A stretch of 64,000 nt of DNA, from contig JADWOT020000009.1 in assembly GCA_036345935.2 (NCBI GenBank), positions 15,309,556 to 15,373,555 on the forward strand, in the 5' to 3' direction. Below the pieces are notes generated by a model that saw nothing but the letters and a program-made list of their open reading frames with translations, had not been told where the DNA came from and searched no databases. This document shows, piece after piece, positions 48,959-61,330 of this stretch; the first letter of the stretch is position 1, and every line of letters begins with the position of its first letter. Source of the DNA: Taenia hydatigena (lineage: Eukaryota; Platyhelminthes; Cestoda; Cyclophyllidea; Taeniidae). The translations under genes and the position numbers were made by a program.

Positions 48959-51900
48959 CTAAGGCAAGAGAGATGATGTGAAAGGAAAGGACACACAAGT
49001 AAAACCCACTTCACGTTTTCTGGCCTCCATGAGTTTCCGATTGTTCTCCTCGAGAATTCGCTCCAACTCCTCCTGCTTGCGTCTTTCCTCTTCCTAGCGG
49101 ATACATACCAGCATTGAAGAGATCAGGTAATTTTCTGACTTAGTAAAGCTACCACCAAAAATCGCTCAAGTGTTCCACAATCTGTTCTCACACTTTTTTG
49201 GGATTATACGCCTGTTTCCATGACTTTTTACTTGAAGAGGCCTTGTCAATGGCATAGACAAGAGGCAACAGTCAAGAAGTAAGTAATCGACCAGCAACCA
49301 GATAAGTTCGGGAGATATTCTCTTTGGTCTCCAGAAAAACCTGGAGAGTGGATCCGGCTGTTCGTACAATCCGCACCTTCTCCACCGAGAATTTAAGCCT
49401 CGCGGTGTACCGTCAAGAAACGCATCACAGTAGACGTTGATTAGAACAAGAGATAACGCGTAGCGATAATAACGGAGGGAAAAAAGGTCTCCAAAACTGC
49501 TGACTAGCTGAGTGATGTGGTTTTACACTCCAATTATCCCCTTCCTCAATGCAAAGACACACCGCTTCAGCGTCCCATGAGACTATGCTTGCTTGATGTG
49601 GGTGACAGACTGATCTACCCACTCAGTGCAATAGACCTCAAAGGTGCAAAGCGACAATGCTTTTTCTGAAAGAATAATCGTCGCATTCGGGATGTCCAGA
49701 TTGACGAGAGCTAAGATTTGACCGCCGGGAGAGGCACTACTCCACTGCCAGCCTCATCCACCATACGCCACAGTCGGCGAATAAGGCGGAAGTGGAAGCC
49801 CCGAGGTGGCCTATTGAAACAACCTCGTACCTCGTTGAGTGATGGAAACGAGTTGTGAACTCGGACGAGGCAGTTGTTTGATGAATGAAAGCAATGCGGA
49901 CATTCTATATCACAAGGCAAGCGGAAGACCGTCAAACTTGATCAAAACGGGAGCCAGTCGCAATACCTGGGGCCATTTTTTCAGCAACAACAAAGGCCAT
50001 CTTCTGGGTAGTGAAAAAAGAACAGCTAAGCAATAATTTTTTTTCGTCAGAGAAATCTTCAGAGGAGACGAACAGCCCACATCTCGATGCCTCATCAAAG
50101 CACAGGAAAAACAGTCAACGATACGCCTTTCGAAGCCTCCAGAGCATCCGACATCAAGGTGTGCGAAAAACAGGGTCGAGATCATTTCAGGTGACCCTTT
50201 GGCAAGGCGTTTCGAAGCATCCAAAAACAATGATGATTAGAATTTTTTACAAAGGGACTGAATCAAGCGACACTAATGTCATTCACTCTCCAGCAATGCG
50301 AAAAAGAGAATGATTCAGAAGGAAACAAAGCTTGCCTTTTTACTTCTTGGAGAAGAGCATGTCTTTCCAAGCCCTCGATGGAGGATGGATTTGACTTTAA
50401 CGAATCAAATAGCTCATAAGGCCATTCAACTGCAGGTCTTTACCCCGAAAGGGGCGCAAATTTGAGACTACTGCAAAATACGAGAAGGGAGAGTCACTTG
50501 TCACCCACTTGACAGGCGTCAAGGAGGGTGTCAGTGAGGTTCCATTCAAGCCTACCTCACAGAATGCTCGCCGAATGGTCGATGACAGCCCTTTGACAAG
50601 GCGTAGAGTAAAATTTAAGCAGCACACTGTGAGAATGCAACAGACGACTGGAGGGACAACAGACTCAAGTCATTCAAAGACGCCTATTTTGGACTTGTCC
50701 ATGCTCAAGACGTATTGGCGAGGGACAAGAAATGAGGCCTCTACCAAGTCTTCAGTAAGCGATTGGAGATGGGGTAAATGCAGAGTCAAGACCTATCCTG
50801 ATCAGTACACAGTCTAGGAATCGTTTTTTTCCCGAATCGGTTCATGGGAGAGGTACGTCGACACCATTGGATTTAAAACCCATGATGATTGGAAGCATCG
50901 ACTACTTCTCTCAATGGTGGGCGCATGAAGGGGGACAAGTGGGGCGCTGGAGAGAAATTGCAGAGGAAATGAGCTACCCAGCCACTAAGAATCGCAATCC
51001 CGTGGGATGGCAGAGTATTCGAATTGGATTTTTGAACCTTTCGCCCTGCCATGGATTGATACGATCTTCGGATAAGCCTAGAGCACTACGCAAGCATCCA
51101 AAGGGAAGAGAAAAAACGTTTCTCCGTTCGTAAGATCGACGAGAATAACTCCGAGAGGGTATAATTCAAAAACTAGATCCAAATTGACAATTGTCAACTG
51201 CTCGTGACGAACGACCCGCCTTTCCGACACTCACCTCGACACGTCGCTTCTCCTCATGCGCACGCTGGATCTCGCGCTCAATATCCTCCATCCTCTGCTG
51301 CACCCGTTTTTCCAGCTCTGCCTGATAGAGGCGCTCTAATTCGGTTTTTAAATCCGCTGCCCGATCGACCAGGGCGGCCTCGAAGGCCTCGGTTACTCGC
51401 GCCTCCAATTGGCGTGCGGCTTCAAGTTCGCGTTCTCGCTCCTCCTGCTCGCGACGCTCCCTAGAAGACAGAGGATGCCAGCTTATCAGGTCTTCAAGAC
51501 AGTATGGAACTTTCATATAATCATACTATAGTTACTACCGATCTCGGCAGTCCCCAAAAGGCTGAAAAGGGAAGGAACGAGATGAGACTTCCAATTTCAC
51601 AGGTTTGAATACAGATTGCCGACATGCCAATTTCGTCTTTTTACTGCTCGCAATGGCCAATGCACACTTCGCTTGTGAATCCAGACACCGCCAATAATGA
51701 TACCAGACAGAGGTAGTGATACGTAAGTACAAGAGCGTGTTACAATAAGGAAGGGATATCCACTTGCGCAGAGTGCTTTAGCCAGACCACGGCGATAGGT
51801 AGCTTAGCCACAGCGATTCGACGTTTATCTGGTGTCAACAGTCCAAGAGTGACCGCAGTTATGCCTGTCAGTGGTAACAGCCCAAAACAGCAAGAATTCG

Positions 51901-53648
51901 TGCGGATATTCAGCAAGTGAGTGCAACGTCTGATCAACGCATAACCTGTCTTGAGATTGTGCAAGGACATTCGACACAATAGGTTATGAGCGTTAGTGCA
52001 TTCAAAAGGAACACCTCATACCAACGGAGCGCTTTCCACTTTTGGTCAATGTAGGAGAGTCTAACGCTGACCGGAACTGGGGAAACGCTCTCGCGAACTT
52101 AGGGTTTTTCGGATCGCACCGTTAGACGGGACAAAACTTGACAAGATGGAGGACGTTCTTCTGAGGTGTTACAGCCCCGGTGCCAACTCTTCCGATGCAC
52201 TATTCAAATGCTGACAGGAGTACTTAGCTGTAATAGAAGACTACGTAGCCAAGTGAATGATGTTTACATCCCTTGAAAATTGTCTCCCTCTTGTAAAAAC
52301 TAAAAGAATCGTACAATTTGAAGGCCCTATAAAGTAAGGCAAATTTCCTCCTTGCAAAGCTCTCCGAAAGGAGGAATAGACAAAATAGACCCTCATCCAG
52401 TTCCTAGTATGTGTTAGCAATGAGGATCCACTTTACATCATAACACCATTAGAGGAGGAACAGCAAAACAAAATGCGCCACTGCAAAAGTACACCCTCTA
52501 AAATTCATTTTGCTAAGAAAAAGGTGGATTAGGAGTTATCTGAGAACCAATCTTCACGAATTTGGCAATGCGCGAAAGAACATAGTCTCATCGGAAAATG
52601 TTTAAGATCAAGCACATGAGAAGGTTACCGACCAACATCAGTAAAATGGAATGCACATCACTGGAAACGTTGAAATATGAAGCAGAGGGAGCTAGTATTC
52701 CCCATCGACGTTTTGAAGATGTATGGAAGTAATTTGGAGAAAAGAACGAAAAGGTACAGGGAGAATATTCATATGCTGTGCGATTTCCAAACGAACGAAT
52801 TCCCATGTGTCCGACGCCAACTGACAGCTCTGCCGCAGTGAGCGTTATACGATTTCGCACCAAAATTGGGAAAAATACGAGCCGAGTGAAGGCAACCATA
52901 AGCCCATTTACTGATGAAATTAAACTAAACGCCTTTCAAAGAGCAAATTACTTTTAGGAATTGCCTAGGAAAGACGAAAACTCGCCAAATGGATATTGTG
53001 AATGATAGCAACTGTTCGTAGAAAAACAAAAAACACAACAAATGACCGATAGCCCACGAAAGGCAGCTATACTCAAGACTTAAGCATGTACTACATGAAA
53101 GACTTAAAGTCCCTGAAAGGGAACCGAGAGAAAATTGAAAAGTAAACAGTTAAGTCGAAGTTGAGGAAAGCGGAAAGGTCGCAAGGACTGCAAAAACACT
53201 CATTTAAGTCATGCTATTAAAAAACTGAGATCTTAGCCAAATCGCAGCTTATAGTAGAACGTGCAATCTTACAAAAAAGCAGAATAAGACGTCGCTAAGG
53301 TGAAACGAACCTCTCCTTCATCTCCTGCATCCTTTTCTCATATTCCTCTTTTTTCCTAGCTTCCCGGATTTTTCTATCAATGTCCCTCAAGTGCGATTTC
53401 TTTAGCCTCTTTTCTTCGTCATTTGACTGAGATGAAGAACTGTCGCGCCTACAGAGATTAGCACATCTTGACCGATCTTACTTGCGTCGATGTTCCGATC
53501 GATTGCTATTTCGAGGCGGACGATCACCAGCTCTATAAGAGCGATCGCGATCCCGATCCCTTTTTCGCCTATCTCTTGATGGCGAGCGATAGCGTCGATG
53601 CCTAGACCGACGCCGGTCGACAGAAGACCTACTGCGCGATCTAGCCAT
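48959..53648 (-). CDS. arglu1: ARGLU1-like RS and coiled-coil protein, 3' end uncertain
   Basis: ARGLU1 is a nuclear transcription and splicing coregulator with an N-terminal Arg/Ser domain and a C-terminal Glu-rich coiled coil. Exons in transcript order: 53648-53482, 53448-53311, 51460-51235, 49093-about 49010. The start MARSRSRSSVDRRRSRHRR is an RS domain. The second exon gives DIDRKIREARKKEEYEKRM. The third is a long coiled coil (RREQEERERELEAARQLEAR). The fourth contains EELERILEENNRKL, nearly identical to human EELERILEENNRKI. Reading straight on reaches TAG at 48959-48961 (221 residues), lacking the last 60 residues of the human protein; alternatively GAA|GTGGGT at 49010 is a donor and a further exon exists. 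The first intron is 33 nt, the next two 1.85 and 2.1 kb. Confidence 0.82.
49094..51234. other. ARGLU1-like intron 3
   Basis: Noncoding. Plus-strand frames at about 50011-50313 and 50509-50817 are open for 100 codons but have no motif, splice support or known family. The next intron, 51461-53310, is likewise empty. Confidence 0.5.
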
Positions 53649-54620
53649 TTAACGCCTTAAACGGCACACAGACCTGTTTGAGTAGTAAAACATAGTTAAC
53701 GTAATTTTATCAAATAGAGTAAATGCTGAAATGTCAGTAGCGCTAAAAAATAATCGCGAATACTTAAATAAAGTGAAGACATTTGCAAGCAATCAATAAA
53801 ATTTTTCGAAGATAGTATCAAACTGCATCTGAACTCTGACTTTGCCAAATTCGCGTAAAAGGTGATGAGTTTCGCTTGGAAAATGCGAACTAATTCAAGC
53901 TCAATGCATTTGATAGATCCATTAAAGGATTAATGGATTTTCAAATTACTTGGTGGTGGAGAATTCCCGCCCACGTGCACTGCCAAATAACTTTTAAAAG
54001 ACCTGTAATATGCCGAAAGCAATTTGTTTGAATGCAAATGAGCCTCCTGGAAATTAAATGATCTTAGCCTTTTATGCAGTCAGCATAGTGCCTTGTTCAC
54101 AACAAGTAAACATTGACAGACCTTCAATCATTGAGTTTACCTTGATATTTGCTGCTTCTAAGTCATAGATTAATTAAACTGTGAGAACGTTAACGGTAGT
54201 AACTTTCGTAAAAGCATGACGATAATGTCAGCCTGCCAGTCGTACACTGTTGTGCTATATCTACATATCCGTTACCAAGGTGCCCTCAGCAGTTTTCTAT
54301 AATTATTGTCCCCTTCTTCCGTTTACAAAGGCTCTCTCTGAATAGCTCTCTTAATGGCATCCATAGCTGCCGCTTCTCTTCAATCTTTTTCGGAACTGCG
54401 ATACTACATCAGCTTGGATTGGGCTTTTTTTCGCTGCAAAATGTCATGCTTTGCGTTTTACAACCCATCAATCTTTCAATAGCTTTGATTCCATAATTTA
54501 TGTGAATTTTATATAACTTGAATAGATGAGATGGATGTTTTGCGGGCGGGGCAGTCGACTCCCTCATAATTCCCACTGCTGCTTCATATATATCTTCTAA
54601 GCTTTTATTCTTGCTTTTAG
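53649..54620. promoter_or_regulatory. Divergent intergenic region between ARGLU1-like and EMC7
   Basis: 972 bp between two genes transcribed away from each other, so it should hold both promoters. No TATA box or other element can be assigned. A pyrimidine-rich tract ending TTCTTGCTTTTAG directly precedes the EMC7 start. Confidence 0.4.
54605..54620 (+). promoter_or_regulatory. Acceptor-like site abutting the EMC7 ATG (possible spliced-leader site)
   Basis: TTATTCTTGCTTTTAG is followed at once by ATGG. A strong AG acceptor at the start codon without an upstream coding exon fits spliced-leader trans-splicing, known in flatworms, or a cis-spliced 5' untranslated exon. Sequence alone cannot decide. 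Confidence 0.45.
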
Positions 54621-55604
54621 ATGGACCTGACCATCCTTATATTCACCCTCATCCTCCAAGTTCTCCTAGTTAAAGGTACAGACATTGAGGGTACTATCGC
54701 TGCACCAATTGGTGCATCTCCCAATTGGGCTGCTGAGACGAAGGTCCGTGTCGATGGGAACCGTTACCTCGGTTTCATCAAACCCGATGGCAGCTTTATC
54801 ATATCCGATGTTGCTCCTGGCTCCTATCTAGTTGAGTTTACTAATCCAACTTTCCTCTTTCAGGTAAATAATAAGCTCTTCGAAATGTTTTCACTTCCAA
54901 CTTTTGTTGTTCTACTTTTTTTCTTCAAGATTAAACTACTTAGTCGAATCAGTAACTCACTAGGACGAAATAATGGTCTTTCACTTTCCTCGTTTTATAG
55001 CCCGTGAGAGTTGATATTAATTCCAAGGGAAAGATTCGAGCCAGGAGCGTTAACGTGCTACGAACCACCGCCGTGAAAGCTGTTACTCATCCTCTCCGTA
55101 TTGCAACTGTCGGTAAAGCCATGTACTTCCAGGTATTTTTCCCCAAAATGGATCGGACTAGTCGCTTCAGCATCGGCAAAGTTTCATCTACTAACTTCGT
55201 TTTTTAGCCTCGTGAGCAGCTCCGTACTTTGGATTTACTTCTCAACCCAACAGTCTTGTGTATGGTCATACCCCTCCTCTTCGTAATGCTTATCCCCAAG
55301 CTTATGGACACCAACGATCCGGAATTCAAGGAGATGCAGAAAAATAGCATTTTTGGTGGTCGCAGTGCCGAAACACCCGACATCAGTGATGTAAGCTGGT
55401 TGAAGGGCATTATTATCCCCTTCTTTTGCCTACATTCATCCATGATCCTCACCCCTCTTGTAGTACCTCTCATCAATGTCACTTTTTGGTGGAAGCAGCG
55501 CCAAAAAGCCGCCACCCAAAAAGGCGGTCACCGCTCCTGCTACATCTACTCACTCCGCGGCGCAGGAATCGCGTAGAGGCGGCAATCCCCGAAGACGCAA
55601 TTAA
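54621..55604 (+). CDS. emc7: ER membrane protein complex subunit 7
   Basis: EMC7 is a lumenal-domain subunit of the EMC, which inserts transmembrane segments at the ER. Exons 54621-54863, 55001-55132, 55208-55390, 55464-55604, all phase 0, give 232 residues. It begins with a signal peptide (MDLTILIFTLILQVLLVKG). A beta-sandwich domain follows with YLGFIKPDGSFIISDVAPGS, matching human YVGFLREDGSFTFHDVPPGS, and PVRVDINSKGKIRAR, matching PVRVDITSKGKMRAR. Next are LLNPTVLCMVIPLLFVMLIP (membrane helix), NDPEFKEMQ and TPDISD (human LPDVSE). The tail is basic and ends RGGNPRRRN. Introns are 137, 75 and 73 nt. Confidence 0.95.
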
Positions 55605-56791
55605 CTAGCTCACCCTAGGCCAAATTGTGATCCTGATCTTGTTGATGACTGATTTGTATTTTAACCATGTTCATGTGGTGCCTAGTTATTGCCGCAGTCA
55701 ATGAAACAAACTGCGGGTTCGACGATTCGTCTTCTGCTGTTGACGTTGGTAGAAGCCTAATACGCGCTCCGGGGTGGGCGTACTCGCTGTTTTCAGACTG
55801 TTGTCGCTATGCTCTTTCGACAGGGTGCTGCGAGATTCGACACTTCCTTAATTAATCGCTTTCGTGGAGTCGTGCTTCATGTGTTTGGTCCTGCCTCACA
55901 TTTCAAACGGGATTTCAGTGGACCACCAAGGGACCGTGAGTTGCTCGTGTATGTCTAATGCAGGAACACAAAGTGATTTTTTACTGCTCTACCAAGTATT
56001 CCGCGAGGAGGTAGCCTGAAACTTGAACTTGATAATTTGCTTTTCCCGTGACTAGTAATAGCAGAACCCTATTACTCTATGTCGCCAAATTCAAGGGAGG
56101 TGTATCCACTCCTTCCTTTTCACCAGTCGTCCTGACTTTGAGGTCGGAACCGTCCCTCAAACGTACTGTGTACCGTTATTTACGCTGTCCGTTGGTTAGG
56201 TTCGATGAAACGAATCCACTGTGGAATTATTGTCCAGCGCCACTCAGAGTGATGCTATAGGACATCCAAAACACTTGAAAGTTGACTGGTGTGCTGCCGT
56301 GAGAAGTCAGTGGACAATCTCAGGCATTCACTGACTCATGAGCTCAAGTGCCTCGTAGAGTGCATCATGTGCCTCAACTACATGATCAGCACCCGCGTTG
56401 GTGCCTTTGTATTTCTACTTCAGCATCTCTTAAGTAAATAAGAACATCACTGGTTATCCCTAGACGACCCACTTAGTGCAACATTCTGCTCCCAGCTGGA
56501 AGGTCCTAGACAATGCTGCTTACTACCTAGACTATCTTGAAAAGCAGATCCCATACTTAATAGTCACAACCACTTCGGCAAAAAACAACACTGTCGAGTA
56601 GATATCCCATCAGGTTTCATTGAAGTAGCCAAAATACTTGGTTCTACCTTGATCAAAGCAAGTAAAGGTCGCCTCATTCAACATCGAGAGAAAGGAGCTG
56701 ACAAAAAGTGTGGGAGAAACGAAGTGGCCCGCGTTTTCAATGATTACACGTAGAAAGGAAAGCAACCTGATTGTATGCCACATCTCGCCTC
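55605..56791. other. Convergent intergenic region EMC7 / FKBPL-like
   Basis: Should hold both 3' untranslated regions. No AATAAA found on the plus strand close to the EMC7 stop. Short open frames without motifs only. Confidence 0.5.
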
Positions 56792-59700
56792 CTACTGAAA
56801 TGCCCTCTTCATCATCCTCGCCATTGTGGCGTTGTGTGCGCGGAGAGAAGCCTGCAACTCACCGAGAATCTTCTCACCGGCCTGATTAGTGGGATTGAGT
56901 TGGAGGAGACGACTCGCGTCCTCAATGCCCGCCTCAAACTCCTCCATCAGGAGGTAGGCGGAGGCACGACGGTAGAGGACCTTCTCGACATCTCGTAGGG
57001 CTATCCCCCGTCCCTCCCCATCCTCCCCTGCTACATCCTCCTCCTCTTGACTTTCGGCCAAAAGTTTAGCATCTCGAGGGGCCATTTCTAGGGCCTGGGT
57101 GCAGAGTTTCGCCGCGTAGGAGGGACAACCAGCTTTCAATTGGCACAATGCCATGTTCGAAAGGAGGCTGCAAGTAAAGTAGAGAGACGTAAGCCAGAAT
57201 TTTTTGTCCCCTACAAGACTCCAAAACTCCCACGCAGCTTCCCACCTCCTCAGGCCTGTGAGAACTTATTGGTGCTTACAGTTCCTGCTTGATGGTAAGA
57301 GTCAACCAACGGCATAGTTGATCGCGCAGACTCCTGGAGTCGCCAGATCAAAAAAGTGGCTCCGCAGGTCAAAGCCTATAGGCCACTCGACCCACTACAG
57401 CAGGGTTCATTGCAACTACGAGGGAGCTAGATAGGTTCAAACCTCCATTGGGTGGGGTTGCGTTGTGGCACAGTCCCCTTTTGATACGTGATGTGAGGAA
57501 AAAAAAGTAGGACGGGCATGAAACGTTTAAATAAGCACAGAAAATTTTGACGACACACAGCCAAAGTGCCCTCCAAATGATGGCTCATTTTAATGTCACC
57601 AAGACTCAGTGCCTGGATTAAATGCAAATGAGGGGCGGACCACTAACCAGACTCGTGAATGCCTAATGAGAGGTGAGAAGCTAGTCGCCGGATCACTGTG
57701 TTGGAATTGCCTTCAGTTCACCAGCATCCGGAACTCGAGAGCAGAGAGCACTTTTAATCCAAATTAACCAACTGACACTTCGTTTCGGTGGCTAAGACTC
57801 ACGCCAAAACTCCTCCAAGCCGAGGAAGAGGGTTATACTAACACCCTCCTCCCCATCCCTTCCCACGGCCAAAACAGTCATTCCTGCATGACGCCGAGCC
57901 ACAGAGGAGTTAGACATTGCGCCTGAAACTGCTCTGGAAACCGTGCAACCGGTTGTCACCAGATAACGCTATGGGGCCATTGGCTTACGTCAACAATGAC
58001 AGCCTTGTGAGTGGGTGGCTTTCGTCTGAGTGAGGGCCAAACCAATGAGCAAAAGTGTTGCCTACGTGGCAGAAACCACCTAGAAAAGGCGCAGAGTTTG
58101 CGGTCAAAACACGCCATGATTAATCAAGTGCCGCATGGGATCGCTGCAACCGGTAAGCACTTATAGAATGTCTGGGACTGTGTTCACTAAGTCTAGGCAT
58201 GTGGTGCTTATCTGCTTTACGAGTCCGGATTGACTTACTCGCAGACTACCACACCCAGGGCAATCGGTTGTGAGGTATCAAAGGAGAATAAGTGGTTTGC
58301 CGATTCGTGGTTCAAATACAAAGCGAGCATTATCTCAAAGGTGGTAAAAAATTACCAGTGAAAATAATCACAAATCCGTGTGATCCCTCTAATACACCGC
58401 CTGACTTCACACACACAGCATCGCCTTCACTAGTCTCCTCGTCCCTCCACACGCGCCAACAGAGGAACGAATCGGATCCCACCCTGTGCCAGATTATGCT
58501 TACCCTTGGCGATGAATTGCATCGCACCAACTGCTCCACGTAGACCACCATCCAGTCGACATCACCACACCACACCACACCACCTTGACGTCACACTACT
58601 CAACTCTCTTTGTGCACCATGGTGCAAGACTAACCACTGCAACGACACCCACAACAAGACGCCGAGATCGTGTAACACGAGCTACAAAGTGGAGAAATGA
58701 AGTGTGGCACAGGGAGGACACGAGTAACGTCCAAGTGCGAGTGTGCGGAAAGACGGTGGGTAAAAAAGAGCCTCAGTCGGACAGGTCAGCAGTGCACACC
58801 CGGAACGAACGACCGAACCAAGGAACGACCCCATCCAGTGTTAAAGTGGCCTCAGGTCAGTTGCCGCAATGACCTGTGGTTCAACGCTGTCATAAAAAAA
58901 AGACACTCCACCTCACTACACACAACCCAAGCGGCCTGCCTTCCAGACCTTACTACTTGTCCGATCAAATGCCGACTCCAGGTGAGACAACTGTACGCAC
59001 AGAAATAACCGTGAACAGAACCACAACGCCTCCCAAATGCTAATGCAAACAAACTTTGCCAGAAAAGTCAACTATAGGTTACCCTCAAAGCAACAGACTG
59101 CCGAAAAAAACCGTAACAAGGCTTTCAAAGCGAGGCAGCTCACAGTAAATGTGGGGCGGGTAACGGCTACGCATTTATTGTACACTGGTGGATAGAAGGA
59201 AGCGATTTTGAGGACCTACTTACTGGGCGCTTGAGACAAATTCACCATTAACACAACGTTTGATACTCAGATGTGGAATCAGAGTAGGGTCAAACCGCGC
59301 TTGGAAATAATGATGTCTGACTAATAGGAAAATTAGATGTGGAACTGGGAGGAAATGAGCAGCGACCAAGTGCGTGTGCGTCGAAGGTAGAGCTCTTACC
59401 TTGGAAAGAAAACCTTTTGGCTTAATTGGAGGTTAATGTGTCAAGGAAGGTGGCATTTTGGGATCCTCATGCCGATAATGCGGGGTTTAACCCAGTGACA
59501 GAGATCCAAACTCACCCACTACGCTAGTCGAGGTCAACTCGACTCAGGGCGCGGAATTGAGAAGGATGAAAATCGTTCGGGTGAATGAGGGGGACCCTTC
59601 CATCTTTCACTATGAAGTATGCGAAGTCATGCGCTGCCTTTAAATGAAATAGGTGAAGGCCAACGTAGCAAGAGTGACCTTCGGCTATGTGTGACGCGAG

Positions 59701-61149
59701 TGGGTGTAAACGAATTCGTGATGGAAGGTGAATGCACAGACTGGCATCGTTGCCAAACGACCCACTTAATTGCCACCGAGTACCACGCTTGAACCCTGGA
59801 AGACTAAACTAATTAGACAATGCGGTGTGCGGTGCATCGAACATGAAATTGTTCACTAGTTAATAGTCAAACAATTACGTCTGAGACCCGCCTCCTCGAT
59901 ATGACGCGGTACAGTCCAAGAGTGTGCAAACAATGAGCCATAATGAGAAACGAACGAGAATGACAAATCTAAGAGAAGAGAGTGTCATCTCTTGAAGGCC
60001 TCAAACCTTACAGCAAAACCGAGTAGTACGACGCACTTCTCCACGGGAAATAGGGAGATAGGGGCTCTTTCTCACCCACCAGATGATTATCGCACATGGG
60101 AAATGGGCTATATTATCTCCTACCAGGGGCCACGGCTATGTCTTTACGGGAAAGGACTGTAAAGGTAATTATTTCAGCGTATTAGATTCCAGTTGGTAAT
60201 ATATTCCAGGCTGGAAGGAGGTGTAAACACACACACGTGAAAGTAATGCAAGCAGCCAAGGTTAAACTAACCTGAAATGAACTTTTTCAGTCACCTCATC
60301 ATCCAACTCAACCCTTTCGGGGTCCACAAAGTCCTGTGCACCACCATCAAGATCGATGTAATCGCCTTCCACCAAGCCAAAGGTAACCTCACACACCTTC
60401 TCCTTCTCCACTTCCTGCGCTCTCGCCGAGAGTTCGAATGTGGCGCGGATGAGGGTTACAAGTTGCAGAGCTCGAGCGTAGCACGCAAAAGCCGCGGCAA
60501 TAGGAGGAATATTTCGCGCGTCTCCGCGCGGTGCCGAGTTGAAAAGTGAAGAACCGCGTGCTTTGAGCGCTACAGCCTGCGCAAACCAGAGACAGGGGGT
60601 TGAGGTGCGCCAGGCGATGTTAGTGCTGTTGCCACTGGCGCTAGTGGTTTCCAGATTATCTCCAGTAGCCGCCTTTTTACGTAAGGTGGGCTGATTTTTC
60701 TCCTCTTCTTCGTCCTTCACCGGAGTTGGGTAGAAGGCTTGAGGAGCTGAGAAACTGTCCAGATGGACTGTCAACTATAAAGTCGGTTAGGAAGGAAAAA
60801 AACTAACCTGAGAGGACGAATGCTCACTTATTCTTACTTCAATGACGGCAGAGGAGCCAGCATTGAGTGTTTGAAGAGCCCTCTCAATAGCACCTCGGAG
60901 GCTATTGGAAAGATCAGGAGCTAGGCCAAGACGGAGGCAGAACTTTTGTGGCTGTTGAGGTTCGAGGTGGATTATATGGGGACAATCTTGACTACTGCAA
61001 AGGGAGCAATGTAGAAGAGGAATATTTTCTGTGGCAGTAAGGGTGATCCAGCATTTGCTGCCATCCGAGACGCCACGAAACACCGTCTGGGTGCTTGCTC
61101 TATTGCAGGATATAACCTTGAATTGCTTAATGTGTAAAATGACGCCCAT
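56792..61149 (-). CDS. fkbpl: FKBPL-like TPR co-chaperone
   Basis: FKBPL is a divergent immunophilin that binds Hsp90 through TPR repeats and lacks prolyl isomerase activity. Exons in transcript order: 61149-60808, 60774-60272, 57167-56792, phases 0 and 2, give 406 residues. An in-frame TAA directly precedes the ATG. The N-terminal half has a weak FKBP-like segment (LRGAIERALQTL, VIEVRI, LTVHLDSF, like human VRLTLASF). The TPR part has AFACYARALQLV, LSNMALCQLKAG (human HANLAACQLLLG), VLYRRASAYL (human ALYRRGVAQA) and DASRLLQLNP, ending in a basic MKRAF like human LRKMFG. Two acidic insertions lengthen the loops between TPR helices. Intron 1 is 33 nt; intron 2 is 3.1 kb. Family call good, orthology less sure. 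Confidence 0.75.
57168..60271. other. FKBPL-like intron 2
   Basis: 3.1 kb, noncoding. Overlapping plus-strand frames at 58292-59008 are open for about 100 codons without motifs. A CACAC-type short tandem stretch lies near 58561-58582. Confidence 0.5.
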
Positions 61150-61330
61150 TTAGTACTACCAGCCCAAAAAATTATCTCACAATCAACCACAACAAGCCCG
61201 GGATAATAAAAACAAGGAGGTACGAATCACTGGTATTTTTTAAATAAAAAGGTAGATACAAATAAGTACACAAAAGGCAAAAGGAATACTACCACTTTTG
61301 CGGGAATCGCAACAAATTATTTTTTCATGC
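61150..61330 (-). promoter_or_regulatory. 181-bp spacer between RAB5IF and FKBPL-like, possible intercistronic region
   Basis: Both genes are on the minus strand, RAB5IF first. TTTTTTGGGCTGGTAG|TACTAA precedes the downstream ATG and could be a spliced-leader acceptor. No exact AATAAA lies in transcript sense. The short spacing fits flatworm polycistronic units, but an ordinary compact promoter is equally possible. Confidence 0.4.

Noticed and set aside
50509..50817. 102-codon plus-strand frame in the ARGLU1-like intron
   Set aside because: No family features or splice context; antisense to an intron.
58292..59008. Overlapping plus-strand frames in the FKBPL-like intron 2
   Set aside because: No motifs; biased CAC-rich composition explains the open frames.
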